Source: Morchella semilibera (taxonomy: Eukaryota; Ascomycota; Pezizomycetes; Pezizales; Morchellaceae). Taken from it: DNA of 64,000 nt. A model generated the notes under the pieces. It made no database searches. It saw only the letters and a list, made by a program, of their open reading frames with translations, and was not told where the DNA came from. Where the stretch lies: assembly GCA_009192285.1 (NCBI GenBank), contig CM018604.1, forward strand, positions 3,162,001 through 3,226,000, in the 5' to 3' direction. The position numbers and the translations under genes were made by a program. Below, piece after piece: positions 49,931-60,460 of the stretch. How positions within the stretch are numbered: position 1 is the first letter of the stretch; the number at the start of each line of letters is the position of its first letter.

Positions 49931-50414
49931 ATGTTTGAAACAGCGTTTTTCGTATCTTTGACCTGCAACTTCTAAGGGAAATCTTAAGGATCTGATAAGA
50001 TTATTTTGTAGTAGCTATATGCACCCCACCGGGTCTCCACCCCCGCACACAAGCACAAGGCTTTGCATTTCGGGGAGGCCGGGACATGGAGACAAACGGC
50101 GGCGTTGGGGCGTGCCCAAAGCAATGACTGAAGTTATTTCTTATGTTTAACTGCGGCACTGGTCTTATGTTCTTTCTACTGTACTTTCCTTTGTTGAAAA
50201 TGGCGGCGGAAGGGGCGTTTGGGAGAAAATGTTAGACATTGCCATAGCTGCATGCAATTAATGAACTGGGCGAAACAAAACTCCTCCCTGAACTGGTTCT
50301 CAGCGGAGAGCAGCTTACCTGGTGCCTAGGTATTGTACTAGGTTCTCTATCTTAAAAGTAGATGCCCAGTCAGTCAGAACATTGAAAATGTCGATTAAAA
50401 AAATCAAAAATTTG

Positions 50415-50533
50415 AACGGGCGCCAGTGGCTAACCCCCACATTAGCATTGGCCGCATGCAACGAGAGTTGAACTCCTTTAAGTAGCATCGTCAATCTAAT
50501 GTGAGAATTAAACCACCAGGCCATGTGCCCGTT
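50415..50533 (-). repeat. tRNA-like 119-bp element with inverted termini, copy 2
   Basis: Same length and orientation as the copy at 49812, differing at only two positions in 119 (GTGGGAATT to GTGAGAATT, and CCACTAGG to CCACCAGG). Both copies share the ten-base left flank CAAAAATTTG. The right flanks have drifted far more than the element itself. A and B boxes are unchanged. Confidence 0.65.
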
Positions 50534-51085
50534 ATTGTTACGAAAGGTTTTTTCACAACTTTGGCCTGAATCGGGAAGGACGGGCTTGAAGAATCCGATA
50601 AGATTTTTATCTCTGTGTATGCGAGACCCGCTTTCAAAGACCTGGCCCCAGATGTTACTCCCACTGTGTTCTCCCGACTTTTGGTGCCCCACACAGCGGC
50701 GAAGCGGATAGAATTTTCATCTGCCCCCTCTCTCGTGTTCTGCCAGCTGTTGTGTTCGAATTGTGCGATGTATCAATGAAAATTGCTTCATTATGTACTC
50801 TCTTCAGAGCTCAGGCAGTCGAAAGAAGTCTGGTGTGGTAAAGACAAAGGTTTTTCCTTGACTAGGGGATCGATTATCGTGTCCTTTTGCATAGGGGTAT
50901 TAACTAAATGCTATGTAGCCTGCTGGGGTCCCTGAATGACAGCTCTCACTTCCGGGCTTAAGCGTACGCTGGTATAAACGCCTTGGCTACGTATCACCAC
51001 GTTTTTCTTTCTACTCGGAAGCAATCCTACTTATAAACTCCCTCGGTCTCTCTTTAGCCTATATAGCGATCAACAGTTAATTGAT

Positions 51086-52102
51086 ATGGCAACTCACAAT
51101 CATACCCAAAGCACTCCTCGAAGGCTCCGGCTTTCAAAGAGTCTCGACAGCCTAACTGAGGGTATATCACTCAGGCAGGTTAGATGTCCTTGGGTGGATT
51201 GGAATGTATACATATCCTTTTTAGACCTAGTGATCTTCCGGCTAACTCTCTATAAACAAACGGTAGCCTAAAGATGACCGGGAAGATACAACATCCTTGG
51301 ACGGAATTTCCTCTTTTAATGAGCAAATGGACAAAACTAAGACCCTTCACATCCGGGCTTTGTTAGCTGCACACCACAGAACTCACGGACAAGAAACCTT
51401 AAGTGGTCCTTCAAAAGCCGACGCTGAAGCTGCCATGTCATGGTCGATAGTCCAAGAAGAGGAGAGGTTAACTCAAAGTCTTCAAGGAGGCGATGTGACG
51501 CAGGAGCAAACAGCTTATTCTAGGTCGCCGTCTCCCTCTTCATCCGGGGTCAGCTCTGGGATAAATTCCAGCTATTGTGGTTCGACGCGCCAGGAGTCCG
51601 AGTATCTTTCGTCTGATGAGGAAGATGATTTGTCATATGTTGGAAATTCAAACTTCGAGACTATTGAAGGTCTGAGCCTAGAAGAGATTTTTGGAACGGG
51701 AGATATCGGCCAAGGAATTTCAGTAAAGCGTAGGCTTGAATCAGGCATGATAATGCACGATACGATCCTCACCCAAGCAATCGAAGGAGATGTTGCGAGT
51801 AGAACCGCGGCAAGTGGGCCATCTTTGGCTGATTTCACTGAGGCGGTATGTGTCTTTGATTGAGAATAAGCGGGGCTATAGCTGACGTCTGTGATACCCA
51901 CAAGGCTATTTATAATGCGAGGACAGATCCGCAATATATACACCAGGGACCTAATGAGATATCTATAGAGATATCCCCCCAGAGAGGTAACGCACTTCTC
52001 AGGGGAGGAACGGACGGGAGAAAACATGAATCAGCTCCGAAGCGAACTTCTAGGAGAAAGGAGGAACCAACCGGAGGGCAAACTCCCGGGGGTAAACAAT
52101 AA
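51086..52102 (+). CDS. Orphan protein related to the 45409 gene, three exons, 281 aa
   Basis: Exons 51086-51161, 51274-51845 and 51905-52102; 846 nt. Intron 1 (112 nt) uses GTATAT and CCTAAAG; an alternative donor GTTAGA 20 bases on is out of phase. Intron 2 (59 nt) has GTATGT, branch CTGAC and CACAAG. The protein begins MATHNHTQSTPRRLRLSKSL, has a helix rich in Ala and His (HIRALLAAHHRTHG), Ser-rich and acidic stretches (SEYLSSDEEDDLSYVG), LSLEEIFGTGDIGQG and ISPQRGNALLRGGTDGRKHE; the last two resemble parts of the 45409 protein. It ends in a basic tail. The last codons overlap a possible donor (GTAAAC, 52092) in the same phase as the matching intron of the 45409 gene, but no in-frame downstream exon follows. 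So this copy may be truncated relative to its paralogue. Confidence 0.65.
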
Positions 52103-52187
52103 ATTATCCAAAAAGCGCGCCCCCGGAACCATGAATCACATGAATGGAAATTCCGGAGAGGGGGCTAGTGGGTGCATGTACTTGTAA

Positions 52188-52442
52188 ACACCTGAAAAGT
52201 ACACTCTTTCCTTGCTGGGTGGGCCGAAGGTTTCTCAGGGGATCACCGTATTTCGTAGGACAGGGGACAGAGGGGTGAAGCGCATTCCTACAGGCTTTAC
52301 TGTACAACTTGACCCGAGGCGGCTACGATACGAGCTGGCGGATGCTAATCATCTGCCTAGAAATGGTTCATCTGAGGGGAAGACAGCTGGGGAAAGGTTT
52401 ATTGGGACGGCGAGGGCGTATATATTTCCAGAGAGCCAGTAG
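52188..52442 (+). pseudogene. Coding-like fragment, possible lost 3' exon
   Basis: An open stretch of 85 codons with no convincing ATG, ending at TAG 52442. It reads TPEKYTLSLLGGPKVSQG and later TGFTVQLDPRRLRYELADAN and RFIGTARAYIFPESQ. Composition is protein-like. It lies 86 bases beyond the stop of the 51086 gene in the same direction. I could not find a splice pair joining them in frame, so it may be a decayed exon or part of a gene I have not resolved. Confidence 0.3.
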
Positions 52443-53029
52443 AGGGTGTTTATTCATGAGTGTTTGAGATATTGGAGCTGAGAGTATCTTGCACATCATA
52501 TCACTGCATTGATCAAATGCTATAGTCTATCATTAGACAGGTGTATGTGCTCCAGAGATTACACTCGTACATTTCATTTTGTATAATATTCGGCTGCATG
52601 TCTAAGCATACACGTGCATGTACTATAGCTACATGTAGCTTCCACTACAGCTGGCAGGGGGGAACGAGGCGGAGGGCATCGAGAATAAATACGATATCCT
52701 TTGCCTCTTATAACATTCTGCGGCCCTAAGATAAAAAAAACTTTGAGCTGGGAATATATCAGTACCGATGGTGCGGGTCAAGATATCCTAGGTTTTGACG
52801 GGTCAAGTGCATGTAGTATACATGTAGTCTGTGGGTTCTACCTTATGTATGTTCGGCGGGTAACACCGGGCAAGGTACTTGATTTGGTCGAGATGGAAGG
52901 GTTAGAATATGGTTCACCATGTTGCTATCTTGCTTAATGCGACGGAAACACGGATAGGTTTAAGATTTTTACACTTGCAATCTATTATAATACGTATAAA
53001 TAAAACACACTAGAGAAGTCTTTTAAAAT

Positions 53030-53117
53030 AAAAAAATAAATATATAAATTAAATAAAAAAATAAAAAAAAACTAAATACATGGTTAAATAAAAAAAAAAA
53101 AAAATTAAGTACATATT

Positions 53118-53148
<31 letters not shown>

Positions 53149-53240
53149 AAGAGAGGAGAAGCGGGAGAAAAAAGGGAACAAAAGGGAGCAAACCCAGAGG
53201 TCTCAAAGACCCCACAGCAAAAAAAAAACAAAAAAAAAAG
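53030..53240. repeat. A-rich low-complexity tract
   Basis: Nearly pure A with scattered T in the first 110 bases, including an A22 run at about 53119-53140, then a purine-rich GGGAAAGAGAGGAG-type stretch and more A-runs to 53240. On the opposite strand it forms a poly-T-led end. It could be the poly(A) end of an old retroposed copy or simple sequence. Confidence 0.7.
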
Positions 53241-53803
53241 GGACAAGGAACTAGTGCAATCCCCAAGTCTGGTCCTCGCAAACTGCCAGAACCAAATTGG
53301 GGATGTGTGCGTCCGTGAGGACCGCACAGGAAAGGTGGAGGGGGGGAGAGAAAAAGAGGGAGGCAACCACCAAGGATATAACCAGGTCCCCAGAGTTTGC
53401 CAGGCTCTGGGGAGGACTGGCTCCTGGTGGCTGGTGGGTGTTGCCGAGGGGTTGGGTACCCGGAGAGCACAGGGGCCTCTCCATCGCTTGCCCCCTCTTC
53501 GCCGGAGGCCTTCTGGATGGTGTCCGGGTCTCTGGGACCCGCCGGGGAGCTCGCATGCTTATGGTGGTGGAAAGAGGGGGGGGGGATGGAGCGGTTTATA
53601 TAGCTGGGAAGTGCTAGGGTTAGGTTAGGTAGGCATCTTTGCAGAAGCAATCCTTTAGTTTCTGCAGCCTTCTATAGGGTTAGGTGACCTCAGGGGAGTC
53701 CGGGACAGAGCCCAGCAAAGTCTGTTGTCACCACAGAACTGTTGCTGTCAAAGGCGAGAAGGGTGGTAAAGTAACCCTGACCCTAGTCTCGTTCTAGACT
53801 TCG

Positions 53804-53889
53804 CACACAGCAGACACACGCAGCAGAAACACAGCATACACACAGCAGACACACACAGCACACACATAGCAGACACACACGAGTGTGTG
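53804..53889. repeat. CA-rich minisatellite
   Basis: Repeats of a variable ACACAGCAGACACAC unit, with CAGCAGAAAC and CACATAGC variants, for about 85 bases. It is bounded on both sides by telomere-like AACCCTGACCCTAG and ACCCTAACCCTG motifs. Confidence 0.75.
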
Positions 53890-55803
53890 CAGAGAATCAA
53901 CCACGAGACTACCCTAACCCTGATCTGGGATTTATACCATGCGACCCAACCTTGACCTTAACGAAGCAACTACATGTATATTTGGTGGTAAGAGAGTATA
54001 GAGAATATATTCATCGATCACATATGCATCTAAATAAGAGAAATTAGGTGATTGCGAATTCACTAAGACCCCACCCAATCCCAAGCCGCTGCATCACTTC
54101 TCGGGACCCCTGGGTACACAAGTGGTGAAGAAAAGGTCCAGGAGTCTGTTTGGCAGAGGGTCTAAACGGAGTTTTATGAGGGGGTTTGTATGGCAACAGC
54201 AAAGTTCCATTTTATTTTGCTGCATACATGTAACTTTGTTGTTTTTTGTCTCGGGCCAATTCGGCTTAGTGTAATTGATAAAGGTATATTAATTATCCTA
54301 GTCACATGACCTACACAACGTCTGTTCAAGACAAGTTGTGTTTGGCATATCAACATTCAAACTCCATTGAGCTGGGACTTTTAGAAGCTGTTTCTGGAAT
54401 ACTGAATATGTTCCCAGATAAAAGAAGCTGACGAATCGGCGGAAAAGGTCTTTGTTTATCTCTCCTTATTCAGACTCTTCTCTTCGTATCGGGATGACAC
54501 TTTTCTTTGACTACATCCACTTTGGATAAATTATACAATAATTATATCATTATTATCCCTTTGAGTCTGTTTAGTATCGCCCATTTCCTAATCTAGCACA
54601 ACCTACAGTACCAAAAAGGGGGTACATGGAATCACTACGGCGATTACATCAATACCCTAGTAATGCGGTAGGAATACATTACTCTTCCTCCAATGCCGGT
54701 TTATTTCGGTATTTGTTATTGGGTTCTGTAGCTAGTCCATGGTAGTTGTTTCACCCTATTTTCTATCCCTTAGGAAGGGACTCGCAAGATCCGTTTTATT
54801 GCTCGGGATATTAATCGATACTTACAGGTAGTTCGATAAAACACGACCCTGTGATAGCAAGAGGCTCCCTTGTTTTAAGCTGCATGAGTTCTGCACCGGT
54901 GGCGGTTTTTTTTTCTGCTGAGAGGGCCGTCTACAGGATCGAGATCTAGAGAAGGTGCGGTTGCGGAAGGCACAAAAGCTTTTGTTTGGCGACTACTACT
55001 AGCTCGGGCGGGTTTTGCCTAGACCTCACACAAAATTCGAGGTCTTGACACAATTTTTAAGACCACCATTACTGCACAAACGATTGTTTTCGAAACTAAA
55101 GCTTTAAGATGATATTTCTGGTGGTCAATCTGCAAATCGCGAGTTTCTGGCAAACAACGTTATAGTGGCCACATCTATCTAGGGGTTTAACCATTGAGAT
55201 AGAAAAATGTCAACCAAAGAGAAGGCTCGACCACCAACAAAAGCAACTGTTTGCATCACCTGGTACGTACTTCTGTGGTTACATGTACAGGTAGTCAGCA
55301 ATTTCTTACTTTGTTTTCTTTACTAATATTTTCTTTCCATACTACTTGTAGACACTCACTACTTCTTCTTTCTTTCTACTATGCTTGGCTAGTTGTCTGT
55401 CTCACGGAATGAAAGACAAGTAACACCCTAAACAGCACTTCGCAGACCTCAGGTCACGCCAGCCTAGTTACCGGGCGCACACGCAGCTGGCTAGAAGAGG
55501 CTCCTACCGGATCACCACGCTGAAAGGGGTGCTGGAGTAGAGTTATGGATCATTATGTTTGATTTGAGCTTCACTTCACTATGTTTCGCCATGCATGTGC
55601 CTACACGACATGGGATATCTCCTAACTCACTACATCAGGAGATCCGTACAGTTGCAACCACAAAACTGCGACTTGGCTTCCAGGAATTCTGCCGGACACA
55701 TTTGAACCAATATACGCCTTTTACAATACAGTGCTCCATTACTCTTATATACATGGTTTAACCTACCGCCAGCAAGACTTCACAAGATATTCTGCTGCGC
55801 TAG

Positions 55804-56891
55804 CTAGTTACCCAAGCAGGACTTGACGAGCCCTGGGTACTTCAATTCCAACACCTCGACAATCTCCCCCCACATCTTCTTTTGCGCCGCTTGGCCCTCT
55901 GGGCCCGTGATAACCGCCGCTGGCCTATTTGGAAAATCTTGCATCAGCACAAATACAGACACCGCTAAGTAAAGAAGGAGATTTCAACTTACGGAACAAG
56001 CTTGCAAAAGTTTGTGTACCCCCCATGGGCCTCATCCCCCCTTGCCGCCGCATCCATAAATGTCCTGGCGCCTCTCTCCGAACTCCTCCCAAAGATTGCA
56101 TAAAAGATGTGCACCACTTTTGGTTGTTCCCTCCCCAGATCGCTCTTGCACATTCCCGGGTTTGGCATAGTGATTATCACCTCGGGTCGCCCCTCCTGTG
56201 TACCCGGAACCTTCTCTGCCAACTCTCGCGCAAAATACATAATGAACAGTTTTGACAGCGGATAGCGCTCCCAGTGGTTTGAAGGGTTCAGGAAGTACTC
56301 TTTGTTATTCAGTAGGCGTAGTACATTCTCGGCCTTACGCTCCTCGAACCTCGTCATCTCGTGGCCTTCGCTGCCTACTATAACTAGCCGCGGCTTAAAC
56401 CCTGGGTGCGCCCGCCCGGATTCTAGCAACTTGCGCAGCACCAAAAGGGACAAGAGAGCTGTCGAAAGCAAGTTGACCTGCAGGGTCTGCTCCCATCCGT
56501 CGATGCTCTCTTGCCATAAATTTGTAGCGACAGCCGCATTCATTACGGCAATATCGAGACGGTCAAGCTTAGCAACTCTCTCGGCGAAGGCCGCTGTGGT
56601 CGCGAAGGAGGAAAGGTCAAGGTGCCAGACCTCGACGACATTGAGGCGGAGGGTGGAGGTCTCGATGGACCGCTTGGCAGCTTCACCTTTTTCAGCATTG
56701 CGCACACCAAGAATTACGCGGGAAGCTCCGAGACGGACGAAATGGCGGGCGGTTTCGAGGCCGATGCCCGTGTTAGAGCCGGTGACGACCACAGTTTTGC
56801 CGGTGTAGTCGGTAGTGGGGTAGGGGAGAGGCCAGAGACCGCCAGTGAGTATACTGATGACGAAGCTAAGGGAAACGTTGACGGGAGCCAT
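55804..56891 (-). CDS. Short-chain dehydrogenase/reductase, two exons, 339 aa
   Basis: NAD(P)-dependent oxidoreductase of the classical SDR superfamily. Exon 1 is 56891-55993, exon 2 is 55924-55804; the 68-nt intron is GTAAGT...CAAATAG and the 1020-nt frame is intact. Rossmann motif TGSNTGIG at 37-44, LDLSSF near 92 (adenine-ring pocket), NAAVA near 118 in place of NNAG, and the catalytic tetrad Asn140, Ser174, Tyr210 and Lys214 (YPLSK). A hydrophobic N-terminus (VSLSFVISILTGGLWPL) could be a membrane anchor. Exon 2 supplies the usual C-terminal helix (GQAAQKKMWGEIVEVLELKYPGL); without it the protein would end at KLVP. Fungal relatives include reductases in secondary or retinol-like metabolism, but the substrate cannot be read from sequence. 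No biosynthetic neighbours are present. Confidence 0.93.
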
Positions 56892-57913
56892 TGTGAGTTT
56901 CGACAGGTTTTCCTGTGGATAAGACTGGGACAGAGAATATGGAGGACTATTAGGATTTGAGTCTAGCAGCTCTTATATCCATCTGCTGGACAACGAAGCA
57001 TTGGCCGCATAAATTCCTGAAGTAAGCCCTTACAGGTCATCTACCTATCATTCCAGCTAGGGGGGGCATTGTCACTAATCCCTGCCTGCAGGTTTCAGGA
57101 ATAGACAGGTTGATTGGGGTGTTCTCCCTGGCGTCAACACCCAGTACCAGTTATCGCCTCGGCCGGGGACCCCACGAAACCGCGCGGGGCAACGGTTCGT
57201 GTGCAGGATTATTAGGGTTGATATTATTTGTCCACAGCCCTCCGAAATGGGAACCGGGCATGATATTTTGACATATTTTAGCACCCCGATATGGTGGTAT
57301 TAACTGTGATACCAATTTGTATATAAGATAAGGTCACACACATAGATATAAATTACCCGACTCTAGTCTTGACTTCGAAATCTCTGTTTGATCGCATACT
57401 CAACGTCCGCACTGCGGGGTTGTTAGTACTTATTAACCAGGTCGCGACGCGCAAAGGCAGCCGATATAAGGAAATATAGCTTCTAGTCACTGTAGAGGAG
57501 GTGTCGATGCCTATGGCTAGCCCTTCGTCACTTCATCAATATATTATACTGTAATTACCCCTCTGTTAGCCGTGACTAGTACTTGGTCGTTTAGTAAAAG
57601 GTTGTGTTGCAACAGGGCAATCTTTCACTTTTTCCCACCCGGAATTAAGATTTAGTGGTGGATTTCTCGGGGGTTGGCGGTCGTTCGTATCCTTGACGGG
57701 GAGCAGGGTCGGCCAACAACGCCGGGTAAAAGCTCCATCGTCCGTCGCGCCATCAAGTGGAGTAATTGGCTGTGGCTTGCTCAATATGAAAATTCGCTTT
57801 TTTTTTTAGAGGAAAAGGATTAAGAATGCCAAAGTTTTCAAAGGCCTTTTCGTTTGAGTTGGGATACTCGCGGCAACTCTTTTGAGATCATGAAAAAAAA
57901 AGGAAGGATAGAT
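56892..57913. other. Intergenic region upstream of the dehydrogenase gene
   Basis: About 1 kb with no supported coding region. It carries the promoter of the dehydrogenase gene (minus strand) and ends at the 3' flank of the tRNA. On the minus strand the tRNA is followed within about 20 bases by a T-run (seen as AAAAAAAAA at about 57893-57901), a likely RNA polymerase III terminator. Confidence 0.5.
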
Positions 57914-57984
57914 TCCGTTGCGGGGAATTGAACCCCGATCTAGTCGGTGAGAGCGACTGATGCTAACCTTTACACCACAACGGA
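57914..57984 (-). tRNA. tRNA-Glu (anticodon CTC)
   Basis: 71-nt cloverleaf without intron. The acceptor stem TCCGTTG pairs fully with CAACGGA. The D arm contains GTGTAAAGGTTAGCAT. The anticodon stem AGTCG/CGACT is perfect around the loop CTCTCAC, giving anticodon CTC (Glu, codon GAG). The T arm CGGGG-TTCAATT-CCCCG is perfect and holds the B box. CCA is not encoded, as usual in eukaryotes. Confidence 0.95.
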
Positions 57985-59797
57985 TTGTATGGAGATGCTA
58001 GTTTACATTACATAGCAATACCAAACTGTTTGTGGTCGTTTCATGCACAAAAAAACGCTGGAATCGAATGTTTATAGCGCAACTCCATAGTTTTGGGGTC
58101 TGGTTGGCTTGTTTCCTAGTCTTTCACTTTTGTGCCTCGTCTCACTGGCGCCAGAGGAACCCTAACCCTGTTCACCAATTTCACCCCGAACATAAATTTG
58201 TACAAAAAATCCTAAGATAGGCATGAATTAAAGGGATTTTTCTAGCACTAGAAAAAGGCCGCCTACGGGTGTACCAACTAAGACTCTATGTGCGTTAACA
58301 TATGGGGAAATTGAACAGCCGAAGGTAGATTGTCGGGGTCTCGTGATGACTCCCTGTGGTGCTGCTGAACTTCAATATAAATTTGATAGTAAATTTAAAT
58401 GGGAACGTGTACATATATTCGCCATGCACCGCTGTGCGACAGGCGGTTTCTGTAGTGTGGGGGGTTCTTTATACGGGTCGTATAAAAACCACTGTGTAGA
58501 CATGGGTGAGCACTCGGTTGCACATCATATTTCTCAAAACAGGGGTCAAGAATCCGCAAACATACGCTCAAAATATTGAAAGAGTTGCTAGCATCGCTTA
58601 TATTTCATGAAGTAAATGGCACGGGTAGCTGGCCAAATATGGCCGTTACAGCGCCCGCCGTGAGTGGGTCTTTGTGCGCGGTGTTATGCGGTAGTCGTGG
58701 AAATTGGTTCCGGATGAAGTCATCGAGTTGTGGTTGTCTCCAGCTGAGCATGTTTTATATCCCTATGTCGACCCGCCTGTTACATTATTGAACGCTCTTT
58801 TTCGCTCACCAGGTGGAATAGGGTTTTAATTTCTCTCCATTGAGTAAAATGCGAGGGCTAAACACATTAGCATAACTCAACCTACATGAGACAAATATTA
58901 AGAAAAGCTATTAGGACCTGGGTTCCCCCCACAAACCATCACCTTTTTGTGAAAGACGAATCTTTGGTAAAACCGTACCGAGAGATATTATCATAGCAAT
59001 CTCAGTTGATATTTCCTCTGGATTGCACAATTGAAATGGAAATGGAAGCCCCTGGGGGTCTCCCGACAGTTATACAATCACCTCTTTGCAAGCCACAAAC
59101 AACACCATAATATGACACATCAACGAAGAGACCGCTTAGAGTGCAATGTATATCTCTAGGTTAGGTATACCTTATATCTAACCTCTTAGTTATGGGCAGC
59201 TGTAGGGTTGTAGTGAGGTGCTCACAAAAAAAATATAACCGATATACCATGTCTTGGTAACAAATGTCAGGTCGCAGATCTCTCGTCTTGTACTATTCCC
59301 TAGATTTTCTTAGAACTTCCTCCTAGCTAAAATAAATATGCGTCTAGTTGTAGTGTGGGTGAGATTCCGGCAGCTGGAACCAGGCGGGAACCCCACTTCG
59401 CTGAATATCCTCAAGCTACACACAGCGTAGATATCATGTTGACCGTCAACTTATTCAAGGGTTTTTCCAGAACGAATTGCCTGCAATTTATTTTCAAGTT
59501 TTGTTATCAGATCATGATAGCCGCCTGCGTAATCTTAGGTTCAAGGCGAACATGAGAACTCCTCATGAAAGTCGATTCAAGTTGGGCCACGATGGGATGA
59601 ATGTACCAGTCAATCAAGAACATAATGTAGATGTTTGAAATTCGATTCTCCACTATAAAACGAAAACACGACCAGGGAAAATTATACTCCTCACTTCTCT
59701 CAGCAGTTTCTATTTAGCATCGCCTTGTATTAATCAAAAGAAAATACCCGAAGTTTAAGAACATCATTTATTATTCACCTAAGATATATACCTCAAA
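57985..59797. other. Intergenic region without supported genes
   Basis: 1.8 kb. A telomere-like ACCCTAACCCTG motif occurs at about 58159. Frames at 58343-58579 and 58576-58791 (+) have no domain or splice support. The last 60 bases before 59798 resemble a fungal 5' leader. Confidence 0.5.
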
Positions 59798-60460
59798 ATG
59801 AGTGGACCAAACAGCCCCAACAGCAGTTTCACCACTGCACCCCCGAATTCTCCCGCCTCCGGAAATCCTCTCGCCATCCCTGAGCGTCTCCGTGCTGCCA
59901 TCAGGGCCAAGAATGCACGCTTAGCTGCAAACCAGCTCGAAATAGAGAGAGAGCAAACAGCTCGCGACTTGCGAAGACTAATGAGCAGAGAGAGCCTTGA
60001 ATCTCTTGTGCCAATTAGCGCGAAAGATGCTGCTCTCCTTCAGAGGTCAGTATTTCCCAGGCCAATGGGCCGGGATCCGGAAGCGACTGATATACCGGCA
60101 AGGTTGGCCAGGACCATTCAACTGCAGGATATGAAAGCCGATCTCAGAAGGGCGGCGGAGGAGCTAGAGGAGCAGCAGAGGCTCGAGGCTGCAGCTGGCC
60201 CAGTTGTTTCAGATACTGATGAATATGAAGCTAGTGACGCTGAACTTACAGATCCAAGTACGATAGATGATGATACCCTAGCTAGCTCAACCCCTTTAAA
60301 GGCAACTTTGCCTTATAAAACGAGTACCCTTGAGACCACTGCTTCGGGTAGTGAAATCCCTGAAAGGAAGCGTGACCGGGCAAGGCGCCTGGGAGGACGT
60401 TTACTGAGGAGAATGAGTACCCTTAAGCTAGGAAGCGGAGCTGCTCGCGATACGAAATAA
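59798..60460 (+). CDS. Orphan coiled-coil protein with basic C-terminus, 220 aa
   Basis: Single-exon gene; ATG is in a good context (CAAAATGAG). Residues 1-30 are Ser/Pro/Asn-rich (MSGPNSPNSSF). Residues about 30-65 are a charged helix (RAAIRAKNARLAANQLEIER), followed by RLMSRESLESLVPISAKD. A second helix, likely a coiled coil, spans about 105-130 (ARLARTIQLQDMKADLRRAA, EELEEQQRLEAAA). Residues about 137-165 are acidic and Ser/Thr-rich (SDTDEYEASDAELTD). The C-terminus is strongly basic (ERKRDRARRLGGRLLRRMST), possibly nuclear targeting or nucleic-acid binding. No family recognised; it shares style but no clear sequence blocks with the orphans at 40-52 kb. Confidence 0.7.
   Translation: MSGPNSPNSSFTTAPPNSPASGNPLAIPERLRAAIRAKNARLAANQLEIEREQTARDLRRLMSRESLESLVPISAKDAALLQRSVFPRPMGRDPEATDIPARLARTIQLQDMKADLRRAAEELEEQQRLEAAAGPVVSDTDEYEASDAELTDPSTIDDDTLASSTPLKATLPYKTSTLETTASGSEIPERKRDRARRLGGRLLRRMSTLKLGSGAARDTK

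Larger units (their letters stand above)
48230..51085. other. Intergenic region holding two tRNA-like elements
   Basis: 2.8 kb without supported protein genes. Besides the two 119-bp elements listed separately, it holds a perfect palindrome (48496-48517), a TACATGTA copy (about 48776), a C10 run (49638) and T-rich DNA at 49110-49140. Homology between the two elements extends weakly for about 80 bases beyond their right ends, so a larger unit was duplicated. Confidence 0.5.
52443..55803. other. Intergenic region with A-rich tract, GC-rich block and minisatellite
   Basis: 3.3 kb. TACATGTA copies occur at about 52632, 52815, 53973, 54226 and 55280. The notable parts (53030-53240, 53240-53600, 53600-53930) are described separately. 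A short spliceable frame at 55207 (MSTKEKARPPTKATVCIT, donor GTACGT, branch TACTAAT) would give only a peptide of under 30 residues and is not called. Confidence 0.5.

Noticed and set aside
55207-55440. Spliceable small frame MSTKEKARPPTKATVCIT
   Set aside because: Donor GTACGT and branch site are good, but either acceptor gives an immediate stop or a peptide under 30 residues.
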